Of a stretch of DNA of 64,000 nucleotides, positions 56,801 to 64,000 are shown one piece after another; the stretch's first letter is position 1, and every line of letters starts with the position of its first letter. The position numbers and the translations under genes were made by a program. The notes below the pieces were generated by a model. That model saw nothing but the letters and a program-made list of their open reading frames with translations. It had not been told where the DNA came from and ran no database searches. The stretch comes from Trifolium pratense (Eukaryota; Streptophyta; Magnoliopsida; Fabales; Fabaceae), in contig NC_060064.1 in the NCBI RefSeq assembly GCF_020283565.1, positions 29,408,337 through 29,472,336 on the forward strand, in the 5' to 3' direction.

Positions 56801-58743
56801 TTCTTGCTGACAGAGAACCAAGACGAAAACTTGATCCTAAAAGTGAAGAAGGTATATTTCTGGGATATTCCTTGAATAGCAGAGCCTACAGGGTCTATAA
56901 CACAAAAACCAAAGTCATTATGGAAACGATCAATGTTGTGATTGATGATGCACCATCCACTCAACCATCGGATGTGGAAACTGATGTTGAACCATCTCCT
57001 GACAACTCAGATGAGATGACACAAAGTGAAAAGTCTGAATTAAAAGGTGATGAATCTGATCAAGACTCTGCACCTGCCCCAGCAAAAGCACCATCTATTA
57101 GGACACAGAAGAATCACCCTAAAGATCTAATCATAGGTGATCCAGACCAGGGCATTGCTACCAGAAGAAAGATTGATGCTATCTCAAACACTTGTTTTGT
57201 ATCAAAATTTGAGCCTAAAAACATAAAAGAGGCTCTTACTGATGAGTTCTGGATTGAAGCAATGCAAGAGGAATTGAATCAATTCAAGAGAAATGAAGTC
57301 TGGGACCTTGTTCCAAGACCACATGGAGTAAATGTCATAGGCACTAAATGGATATACAAGAATAAGTCTGATGAGAAGGGTACAGTAACAAGGAATAAGG
57401 CAAGACTGGTAGCTCAAGGCTACACTCAGGTGGAGGGAATTGACTTTGATGAGACCTTTGCTCCCGTGGCAAGACTAGAATCCATAAGGCTGCTTCTTGG
57501 TGTAGCTTGCATCCTCAAACTCAAACTCTACCAAATGGATGTCAAGAGCGCCTTTCTAAATGGGTATCTTCATGAAGAAGTATTTGTTGAACAGCCCAAA
57601 GGTTTCATAGATCCAAATCATCCGGATCATGTCTACAAACTGAAAAAGGCTTTGTATGGCTTGAAACAAGCACCAAGGGCTTGGTATGAAAGGTTAACTG
57701 AATTCCTGATTAACCAAGGTTACAAGAAAGGTGGAAATGACAAGACCTTATTTGTCAAAGAAATGAATGGAAACTTGTTGATAGCACAGATATATGTTGA
57801 TGACATAGTCTTTGGAGGGATGGCGGAACCGATGGTCCAACACTTTGTGAGACAGATGCAATCTGAATTTGAGATGAGCTTGGTAGGTGAATTAACATAT
57901 TTTCTTGGATTACAGGTGAAACAGATGGAAGACACAATATTTGTGTCTCAAAGCAAGTATGCCAAAAATATCATAAAGAAATTTGGTATGGAAAATGCTG
58001 CACACAAAAGAACACCAGCCGCCACACATCTGAAATTAACCAAGGATGAGAAAGGTGTAGATGTAGACCAAAGCCTGTACAGAAGCATGATAGGGAGCCT
58101 ATTGTACCTCACAGCAAGCAGGCCTGACATCACCTTTGCAGTGGGTGTATGTGCTAGGTACCAAGCTGAGCCAAAGATGAGCCATCTTACACAAGTGAAA
58201 AGAATTTTGAAGTATGTCAATGCAACTTCTGATTATGGAATAATGTATTCCCACACCAACAATGCTAGGTTGATGGGATACTGTGATGCAGATTGGGCTG
58301 GATGTGCAGATGACAGGAAAAGCACCTCTGGAGGATGTTTTTATCTAGGAGAAAATCTTATCTCATGGTTTAGCAAGAAACAAAACTGTGTTTCTCTATC
58401 CACTGCAGAGGCTGAGTACATTGCAGCTGGGAGTAGCTGTTCTCAATTATTGTGGATGAAGCAGATGCTTAAGGAATACAATGTTGAACAGGATGCTCTA
58501 ACATTGTACTGTGACAATTTAAGCGCCATAAATATTTCAAAAAATCCTATTCAGCACAGTAGAACAAAGCATATTGACATTCGTCATCACTTCATCAGGG
58601 ATTTGGTGGAAGAGAATATTGTGAAGTTGGAGCATGTTGCAACTGAAGAACAGGTAGCTGATATTTTTACCAAAGCTTTAGATGCAAATCAGTTTGAAAG
58701 GCTTAGGGGCAAATTAGGAATTTGCCTATATGAGGAATTATAG
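53881..58743 (+). CDS. Sirevirus gag-pol polyprotein, 1620 residues
   Basis: A single frame encodes capsid and enzymes. Gag occupies roughly residues 1-590, with two CCHC zinc knuckles (CHECEGFGHIKSEC near 314 and CHYCGRKGHIRPYC near 545), an acidic and coiled-coil segment between them, and a 13-residue tandem duplication (NKFNGPSTKSDFN, 54679-54717 and 54718-54756). Protease: DSGCSRHMTG near 610. Pre-integrase HHCC region: WHQKLGHLHL. Integrase core: Asp in HMDLMGP (about 802), Asp in RSDHGKEF (about 865), Glu in NGVVERKNR (about 901). Reverse transcriptase: YQMDVKSAFLNG (about 1220) and YVDDIVFG (about 1306). RNase H: GYCDADWAG (about 1466) with AEAEYIA. The stop is UAG at 58741. The frame is unbroken and all catalytic motifs listed are present. 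Confidence 0.96.
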   Translation: MDKEGGTVSKPPLLTGPENYDYWKAKMMVFLKSIDSRTWKAVENGWEPPMVIDKDGKVTGEIKPNKDYSKDEDDLALGNSKALNAIFNGVDINMFRLVKRCTVAKQAWEILRKAHEGTNKVKLSKLQMLRTNFENLSMKEEETIHDFHMNILEFANSFDALGEPISDEKLVSKILRSLPNRFDMKVTAIEESQDLANIQVDELIGSLQTYEMSINQRKEKKTKSLAFTSNTAEDDEIDMESDESLSEAMVLLGRQFNRIMKRMDKRNKFNGPSTKSDFNNKFNGPSTKSDFNKPVSSQRRTRSDDKSTSSRGVQCHECEGFGHIKSECPTFLKKKKSLAVTWSDEDDSEEDEGESAKLVNALTGVYESDAESCDETSYEELLATYKDLFIRSNEFCKALEKQKETNCQLQAEKNECLDIIKTLNKEIEKLNEDLEHARKQVRVFASGEEKFQAMLLKQSAGKKPIGFDYEIVDQEMGYNKATITTPINKTFPVSGGLLPPHPPTHQGTDTWLKPKQHVQTNSMPQHPPHHQYNRSRSRTKRRNWRCHYCGRKGHIRPYCYKLYGYPQNSWPLEPKSENVNVKKEWKKKEDGVSLIAHTSLRASSRQDWYFDSGCSRHMTGVEGYLANLRSYATSFVTFGDGAKGEIKGIGNLIDNGLPNLDNVLLVKGLTANLISISQLCDQGMKVNFTQSECLVTDEEGKLIMKGVRSKDNCYLWVSEEGNYMSTCLISKNEEVKLWHQKLGHLHLRGMKKAIAEEAIRGLPKLKIDEGTICGECQIGKQTKVAHPRLQHQSTTRTLELLHMDLMGPMQTESLGGKRYAFVMVDDFSRFTWIDFLREKSDSFETFRNLCVQLQREKGSVIIRVRSDHGKEFENSKFYDFCAAEGIQHEFSAPITPQQNGVVERKNRTIQESARVMLHAKGLPYQFWAEAMSTACYIHNRVTLKKGTSATLYELWKGRKPTVKHFHIFGSKCYILADREPRRKLDPKSEEGIFLGYSLNSRAYRVYNTKTKVIMETINVVIDDAPSTQPSDVETDVEPSPDNSDEMTQSEKSELKGDESDQDSAPAPAKAPSIRTQKNHPKDLIIGDPDQGIATRRKIDAISNTCFVSKFEPKNIKEALTDEFWIEAMQEELNQFKRNEVWDLVPRPHGVNVIGTKWIYKNKSDEKGTVTRNKARLVAQGYTQVEGIDFDETFAPVARLESIRLLLGVACILKLKLYQMDVKSAFLNGYLHEEVFVEQPKGFIDPNHPDHVYKLKKALYGLKQAPRAWYERLTEFLINQGYKKGGNDKTLFVKEMNGNLLIAQIYVDDIVFGGMAEPMVQHFVRQMQSEFEMSLVGELTYFLGLQVKQMEDTIFVSQSKYAKNIIKKFGMENAAHKRTPAATHLKLTKDEKGVDVDQSLYRSMIGSLLYLTASRPDITFAVGVCARYQAEPKMSHLTQVKRILKYVNATSDYGIMYSHTNNARLMGYCDADWAGCADDRKSTSGGCFYLGENLISWFSKKQNCVSLSTAEAEYIAAGSSCSQLLWMKQMLKEYNVEQDALTLYCDNLSAINISKNPIQHSRTKHIDIRHHFIRDLVEENIVKLEHVATEEQVADIFTKALDANQFERLRGKLGICLYEEL

Positions 58744-58749
58744 CAGTTA
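58741..58749 (+). promoter_or_regulatory. Readthrough-type stop codon context
   Basis: UAG CAG UUA fits the CAR-YYA context (UAG CAR YYA) known from tobamovirus readthrough and shown for SIRE1 as the way its envelope-like protein is made. The downstream frame is the same as gag-pol and stays open to 61173, so suppression would give a fusion of about 2430 residues. Confidence 0.85.
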
Positions 58750-61173
58750 AGGCATTATGTGCGCGCAACCGTTTTGCTCTCCAAATTTCATCAATTGGCG
58801 CACGTAAATCAAGGGAAGACAAAAAATACTTTCCATAACTGCTCTACTACACGCTATCAACTCTCATATCTTCATTATTTCGTTCAAAATCTCTTAACTT
58901 CCTCTGAACTTCCTGCTGCGATCCGCAAACACAAACCATCATCTCAAATCATCAAAAACTTTAAAAACTCCAACAAATTCTTTGAGAAAATGTCTCAATC
59001 TTCCGGTTCCGCTCAGATCAAAAACAAAATTGCTGATACTGTGAAAACAAGATCAAAGTCTAAGAAGGAAGGAACAACTGTTGTGGTAGATGCGATGCCT
59101 TTATCAAGTATTCCTGCAACTACTTCTAAAAAGAAGAAATCTGCAAAATCGTCTAAGAAAGTAAGTGAATCGTCTCCCTCTATTAAGTCTGATTCTATTA
59201 AGCCTAAGAAGAAGAAACCCCAATCTCCTGTAAAAAGGGGTTTAAGCATGTCTGATCTGTATTTAAGTAAGAACTTTTCTGAAACGGCGAATGTGGAATC
59301 GCATGATGTTGCCTCCGGCAAAAATGCGAATGTTGAATCGTCTGTTAAGTCTGTGTCTGAAAAGGTGAATCAAGAAAACCCTACTGTAGAGGAAAACCCT
59401 AGTTTTGTTGAAACCCTAGGAAAAACTCAAAATATTGCTGAGAATGTTGGTGTGAACAATAATCCGAGTGTTCCTGAGAATATGACAGTTCTCACGAATG
59501 TCATAACGGATGTTACTGAAAAATCTCAAGAAAAGGCTGTTGTAACCGATGCTCCAACCGGTGTTGAACCATCCTCTATACCAACTGATGCTGAGAAGGA
59601 TGTTGAAGCATCCAAAGGAGGATCTAGCCCACATGCTAACACTGCCACTGGGTCGTTTGGCAGTGGATCTAATACTGAAGCTTCCACTGAAGAGGAAGTA
59701 AACAAAGAAAGTACCCCTGAGGATGTGGCTGATTCTGAGCCAGAGAATGAAGCTGGTGAGGAATCTGAGAAAACCACAAATGAAGAACAGGACATAGTGG
59801 ATGTTGATGAAGTCCCCTCTGAAGAAGATCTGCAACCTCCACCTACTCAGAAAGGAATTGGGAGAAGACTGAGAAGCAGGACCACTACACCTGCACCTGC
59901 TGTTACCACTACCCCTGTTGTCACCAAGAACTCAAAGGACACTACTCTGAAGCCTGTCAAGTATGGTCCTAAGAAAGGATGGAGCAAGCCTATACCTCCT
60001 CCTGAAAAGAATAAGGGTGTGCTGAAAAGGAAGAGTGCACCATCAAGTGACTCTGAATTTGAAGCTGAAAAGGATGCCTCAAGCATCAAGCCTCCTGCTA
60101 AGAAGGCTATGTCTGCTAAGAAGGCCATGCCTCAATTTGTTGCTCCTGACATTGAAGACTTTCCTTGTGACAATGTTTCATTTCATCTTCCATCTTATGC
60201 TCAACGATGGGGAATCATTTGCAAAAGAAGATTGACTCTGGAAAGGGAACTAGGCAAAGATATTCTGGAATGTGAAGAGATTGTAAGTTTGATCAATGAT
60301 GCTGGATTGATCAAAACTGTGTGGGGCTTAGGCTCCTGCTATGAAAAGCTGGTTAGGGAGTTTGTTGTCAACATTCCTATAGGTTGTGACAATCCCTTGG
60401 ATAAGGAGTTTCAGAAAGTCTTTGTTCGAGGAAAATGTGTTACTTTCTCCCCAAGTGTGATAAACAGGTTCCTGGGTAACTCTGATGAGCCACACCCTGA
60501 TATAGATGTGTCTGATAATGTGGTCTGCAGAACCATCACAGCTGATAAAGTGAAAACCTGGCCCAAGAAGAAGAAGGTACCAGCTGTCAAGCTAACCCAA
60601 AAGTATGCCATCTTGAATCGCATTGCTTCTGTCAACTGGGTCCCTACTACACATGCATCCGACATTGCAACAAATCTGGGTAAGCTCATTTATATGATTG
60701 GTACTGGTACTAAGTTTAATGCTGGTCTATATATTTTCAATCAAGTTGTGCAGCATGCCAAGACCTCTGTCACCAAGCAACCCATTGCATTTCCAACCCT
60801 AATCTGTGACATCATCTTGTCCCAACATCCGAATATAAGGCATGAGGATGAGTCTGCTAAGAAAAGGGCAACTCCTCTGGCCATTCATCAGAAGCTGTAC
60901 AGTAAACAGCATGCGCCAGATATTGTTGGACCATCCAATGCTGCTGCTGACACTCCTATGACAAGGAAGGAGATGATTGCTATGCTGGAAGCTAACTGTA
61001 AGGAGCTAGATGAAAAGAAGTTGCAGTTTGAAAGGATGATACATGCTCTCAGGGTTGAAGAGGCTGCAGCTCAAGCAGCTGATGCAGATGATGATGGCTC
61101 TAGTGGTGAAGAAGAAGCTGACACAGATGTTGAAGGAGAAGAAAATGATTCATCTCCAAGTGCTTCTGTGTAA
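58744..61173 (+). CDS. Sirevirus envelope-like protein (expressed by readthrough or from an internal ATG)
   Basis: In frame with gag-pol and without its own ATG near the stop. The first in-frame ATG is 58990 (MSQSSGSAQIKN). The open region is about 809 codons from the UAG. It has a long low-complexity Ser/Lys/Glu/Pro-rich N-terminal half (SKKKKSAKSSKK, repeated ENV and TTPAP motifs), then a conserved globular domain beginning near DNVSFHLPSYAQRWG (about residue 472 from the first in-frame codon) and ending near LSQHPNIRHEDES. This domain is found in many plant elements and is often labelled 'envelope-like' or 'putative plant transposon protein'. The C-terminus has a predicted coiled coil (EANCKELDEKKLQFERMI) and an acidic tail. 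A real membrane-fusion role has not been shown for the family, and no strong signal peptide is seen after 58990. Confidence 0.88.
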   Translation, partial: QLRHYVRATVLLSKFHQLAHVNQGKTKNTFHNCSTTRYQLSYLHYFVQNLLTSSELPAAIRKHKPSSQIIKNFKNSNKFFEKMSQSSGSAQIKNKIADTVKTRSKSKKEGTTVVVDAMPLSSIPATTSKKKKSAKSSKKVSESSPSIKSDSIKPKKKKPQSPVKRGLSMSDLYLSKNFSETANVESHDVASGKNANVESSVKSVSEKVNQENPTVEENPSFVETLGKTQNIAENVGVNNNPSVPENMTVLTNVITDVTEKSQEKAVVTDAPTGVEPSSIPTDAEKDVEASKGGSSPHANTATGSFGSGSNTEASTEEEVNKESTPEDVADSEPENEAGEESEKTTNEEQDIVDVDEVPSEEDLQPPPTQKGIGRRLRSRTTTPAPAVTTTPVVTKNSKDTTLKPVKYGPKKGWSKPIPPPEKNKGVLKRKSAPSSDSEFEAEKDASSIKPPAKKAMSAKKAMPQFVAPDIEDFPCDNVSFHLPSYAQRWGIICKRRLTLERELGKDILECEEIVSLINDAGLIKTVWGLGSCYEKLVREFVVNIPIGCDNPLDKEFQKVFVRGKCVTFSPSVINRFLGNSDEPHPDIDVSDNVVCRTITADKVKTWPKKKKVPAVKLTQKYAILNRIASVNWVPTTHASDIATNLGKLIYMIGTGTKFNAGLYIFNQVVQHAKTSVTKQPIAFPTLICDIILSQHPNIRHEDESAKKRATPLAIHQKLYSKQHAPDIVGPSNAAADTPMTRKEMIAMLEANCKELDEKKLQFERMIHALRVEEAAAQAADADDDGSSGEEEADTDVEGEENDSSPSASV

Positions 61174-61349
61174 CTTTGATGTTTCCTTGTTTGGACTTTT
61201 GTTGTTTTGCATGTCTGTGGGCTGAGCCCTGATTTTAGCACCTAGTGTGCATGGTTTGTAATATTTTGTCTGCACTTTATGTTCTGCTACTATCTGCACT
61301 GCTCTTGGATACTATTTTATGCAGTTCCCATTTTGTCTATTTTGTGGCT

Positions 61350-61854
61350 AAAAAGGGGGAGTAGTTATTCAGCTTCAATAGATGTGCCACCAGATGCTGG
61401 ATCATCTGAATAATCCCTATGCATGAATTAAGGGGGAGTAAGATGAACTTGGTACTCGACTCTACCTTTGAGGGGGAGCAATATTTAGCACACAATGTGC
61501 TACTTCATGTTGAAGCATCTTCTGTTCCTGAGAATTTATTTTTCTCAGCTTTGAGGGAATTTATTTTTCCCCAGTGTTTCTTTTATGAGAATCTTATACT
61601 CTCTACTGGCAAATTCCTGTGAGGCGAGTTGTGTTCACTATTCCGCTGTTGCATGCCTCTGAAGTTCTAAATTGATACATATTAAATATGCTATTTTTAT
61701 ATGAGGGGTTATTAAAACAAGCATGTTAAACTATTCTACTTTACTTCATGACTGTGTGCCTACGTTGAGTTGAAGAAAAGGTAGTTTGTGTATCTCTCTA
61801 GAACGGTTGAAATAATCTTAGGATGTTTTAGCCAAAAATTGCCAAAGGGGGAGA
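61350..61854 (+). other. Multiple polypurine tracts
   Basis: Repeated purine tracts AAAAAGGGGGAG (61350), AAGGGGGAGTAAGA (61429), GAGGGGGAGCAA (61470) and the terminal AAAGGGGGAGA (61844-61854), one base before the 3' LTR. Several tracts upstream of the 3' LTR are a known Sirevirus trait; the last one should prime plus-strand DNA synthesis. Confidence 0.88.
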
Positions 61855-61855
61855 T

Positions 61856-62867
61856 TGTTGGCGTTGTATGGTTGGCCTCATTTTGCTAAAACATGTGATC
61901 TTTTCTGATGTGGAACTACATGCTTCCACCATCCAGTATAAGCAAGATGTTCGGTACAATGCTTCAACATTGGATACCACATCCAGTAGGCCGGGCCTGT
62001 GTATGTTGAGATCTCGCGCCTAAGTTCTAAATATGGAATCCACAATAAATGGTCGTTTGTGATAAGGAGCGTGGTCACGCATAATTATTAATGGATCTCG
62101 TGATCAAGTGTTGCTTGTTAATCAGATCTTCAAGTTAAGGAAACAAAACATTTGAATTAAAGATTATTTCTTGAAAGGAACCATTAATCATGCTGAGCTA
62201 TTGAAGCCTAATTGAAGACCTAGCCTGAGCTCGTGAAGGTTATTTAAAGAAGGTTGACTCCTTTGTTCAACTCACTGAAACCAGAATTGAGTCTTACAAA
62301 GCGTGAGTTTAGGTTTTAGTATTGTGTTTATTGTGTTCTAAGTCTTGTGTTGATTTTCCACTAGACTAGGAACTGTGTGTTTGTGCATTGTAATATCTCT
62401 GGAGCTTCTAAGCAAGGAGATAGTGTGTGTATACCATTCCAAAGCTTTTAAGCACGGAAGTGGTGTGAGTGTTTTATGAAGTGTGTCTTCACATATTAAA
62501 TCTAGTATTGTACGATCACAGTGGCTGTGGTCAAGAGGAGGTGAGCGGAGGTTCTCATACCTAGGTGTGTCTTAGGTAGGATATAGCACGGGTGGTGATT
62601 AGGTGAGAAGTCATAAACGGGAGGTTTATTGAGGGCTTCAAACTAATACTATCATAGTGGATTCACTCCTGGATTGGTATCCCCCAGAGTAGGCTTATGC
62701 TGAACTGGGTTAACAAATTACTGTGTTAATTTACTTTCAGTTTGTTTAATTTATTATTCCTTGTGTATGCGCGGTTGGATGTTGGATCATTGATTCACGC
62801 ATTAAAAGTGTACTATAGTGGTGAAGCGTTGAGTACAACATCTTAATACTAGTGTGCCAGAATTTCA
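61856..62867 (+). repeat. 3' LTR (1012 bp)
   Basis: Same length and, by eye, the same sequence as the 5' LTR. Followed at once by the target duplication AATTC (62868-62872). Confidence 0.96.
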
Positions 62868-64000
62868 AATTCGATCAGAACATAGGGGTTTGTATTATTC
62901 AAGATTGATAATGGATACAAGTATGATTAGAGGAAAAAATATTTTCTCTTTACAAGATTGAAAGAATTGTGTCTGTACAAGAATGAAAGTATGGTGGTTT
63001 CTCAGAATGAGAGCCTCTCTAGAATCAGTGAAAAATCCCCCCTTCTTCTCTTGAAACAGACCCTATTTATAGGCAAAAAATCTCTTCTTGCTTCTTAAGT
63101 AACTGCCTTGCTTGGAGAGGAATTCATGGGTAGTGGGCGGTTTCTTTTCCTTCTTCTCCAAGCTTCTTCCTTCTTCTCCAAGGCATGGTGGATCATCATG
63201 TGTTTTTCATGGTTGTTTTCACGCTTCTCCTTTAGATGCTCCCATTGGGCTTTCTTTGTATTGGGCCTTAACAAATCACCTTTTGGTCCATGGCCCGGTA
63301 CACAGCCCCCCAAGCACGAGGCTTCGGGAAGGCGAAGTGCTTTTAATTGAAATCACTTGGCGATTATTATGCCTCGGCGTTGTTCTATGTCGCCTATTTG
63401 TTGCCGACTTATATTCTTCGTTTGCTTGTCGCCTTATCCTTCCTTTTGTTGTTGATATTTCTTAGCTAATTTGTACGCCCTTCTATGACTTTTGAATATC
63501 TTGATGTACGCCATTTGTGGCTTTGAATATTGTTGTCATTGTTTCTTGGCGACTTTGAGCAAGTTAGCGAGTCGCCCTTCCTCTTTTTTCATTGTATTTG
63601 CATTTTCAAGCTAGCGTTGTCACCAATCTCGCCTCTTCGTCTTTCGCGATTCGTCTCGCCTGTTCCGTTGTATTTGCATTTTTACGTTGGCGTTGACAAC
63701 AATCTCGCCTGTTGCCTTTTTGGCGATTGTAAATGATTCGGCGTCATTATGACTCGCCCTTCTTTGTTGTAGTTGATTTTTGTACTGCCAGGCTTGCACG
63801 CCTTATTTTGTGACTTCTTGGCAATTTAAAAAGAATTGGCGCTGCTCGGAGTCGTACTTCCACTATACTTTGTGTCTGGTGTTGACAATAATCTCGCCTT
63901 TGAAAATTTTTAACTTTGCACCTGCAATGTCTTTAGCTCTTTAAATATAATTATATATCATTTATGAATAACTTTATACCTGTTGTCATTTGGCGTTATA
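62868..64000 (-). mobile_element. Probable LTR-type sequence on the minus strand, cut by window end
   Basis: Read on the minus strand, a TATA-like CTATAAATAGGG (63061-63072) lies in a promoter-like context. Upstream of it on that strand is TGTGTACCGGGCC (from 63304), directly after a purine tract CTTGGGGGGC, which is how an LTR begins. Downstream it runs toward AATAATACA near 62888. Beyond 63304 the plus strand is rich in 'ctcgcc' and 'ggcgat' words, with a roughly 75-bp imperfect tandem repeat (TTGTATTTGCATTTT ... CAATCTCGCCT at about 63592 and 63667). The element family is not identified. Confidence 0.4.

Larger units (their letters stand above)
52801..62867 (+). mobile_element. Complete Sirevirus (Ty1/copia LTR retrotransposon), SIRE1-like
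   Basis: A 10,067-bp element with all parts in order: LTR, primer-binding site, gag-pol (protease, integrase, reverse transcriptase, RNase H), an in-frame envelope-like region after a stop, repeated polypurine tracts, LTR, and a 5-bp target duplication. The integrase-before-RT order defines copia. The envelope-like frame, the UAG readthrough context and multiple polypurine tracts define the Sirevirus lineage, first described from soybean SIRE1. The open frames are unbroken and the two LTRs have the same length and no difference I could see by eye, so insertion is recent on an evolutionary scale. Whether it is transcribed is unknown. Confidence 0.97.

Noticed and set aside
58759..58761. GTG as start codon of the envelope-like frame
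   Set aside because: GTG starts are not expected in plants. The frame is simply open from the UAG onward; readthrough or ATG 58990 is more likely.
59416..59835. Minus-strand frames within the Sirevirus envelope-like region
   Set aside because: Antisense of low-complexity Ser/Glu/Thr codons, with no motifs.
58990..61173. True retroviral envelope gene
   Set aside because: No convincing signal peptide, fusion peptide or membrane anchor is visible. 'Envelope-like' is only the traditional family label.
52718..62900. Shared word GGGGTTTGTATTATT on both sides of the Sirevirus (about 52720 and 62884)
   Set aside because: It lies outside the AATTC target duplication and so is not part of the insertion. 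It may be a pre-existing duplication in the target, but there is too little sequence to decide.
1..64000. CRISPR array, bacterial operon or phage-type defence system
   Set aside because: Introns, nuclear tRNA genes and plant gene families show eukaryotic DNA. No spaced direct repeats of CRISPR type were seen.

Overview
The window is nuclear DNA of a flowering plant, most likely a legume of the Medicago/Trifolium/Pisum kind. This is inferred from AT-rich intergenic DNA, GT-AG introns, plant-only families (PPR proteins, CCT protein, arabinogalactan protein, vacuolar processing enzyme), eukaryotic tRNA genes with internal promoters, and a SIRE1-like Sirevirus. The species cannot be fixed from sequence alone.

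Layout. 0-3.4 kb: first coding exon of mitochondrial succinate dehydrogenase iron-sulfur subunit (SDH2, minus strand); its last exon is not in the window. 5.3-7.4 kb: an intronless PPR gene (plus) with a one-base frameshift near its 3' end. 8.7-15.5 kb: a ten-exon gene (minus) for a 580-residue plant membrane protein of the At3g27390 family; its largest intron holds tRNA-Gly(GCC) and tRNA-Lys(UUU) on the opposite strand. 18.2-23.1 kb: eight-exon legumain/vacuolar processing enzyme (plus). 23.9-27.3 kb: three-exon CCT-domain protein with a 24-nt last coding exon (minus). 27.3-34.3 kb: gene-free DNA packed with MITEs, a 289-bp tandem duplication and a 623-bp hAT-type element with a perfect 8-bp target duplication. 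34.3-36.1 kb: PLS-class PPR gene (plus). 36.8-43.4 kb: twenty-exon aconitase gene (plus) that is open throughout but changed at several highly conserved positions. 45.7-46.1 kb: classical arabinogalactan protein (minus). 46.1-52.8 kb: gene-poor DNA with a promoter-like stretch followed by a cluster of inverted duplications. 52.8-62.9 kb: a complete, apparently very young Sirevirus with 1012-bp LTRs that look identical, a 5-bp target duplication, an intact 1620-codon gag-pol frame and an in-frame envelope-like region behind a leaky-type UAG stop. 62.9-64 kb: DNA that looks like part of another LTR element, running off the window.

The host genes are unrelated single genes, not an operon or cluster. 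SDH2 and aconitase both belong to the TCA cycle, but nothing suggests that their proximity is functional. The rebuilt exon phases agree for every spliced gene, giving proteins of 580, 473, 348 and 901 residues.

The best leads for something undescribed are the hairpin cluster at 49.2-50.4 kb (TGGGCY boxes and a TATA box in front of long foldbacks, one of which is derived from coding-like sequence), the divergent aconitase with a putative 13-nt start exon, and the PPR frameshift. The Sirevirus stop-codon readthrough is striking but is already known for SIRE1.
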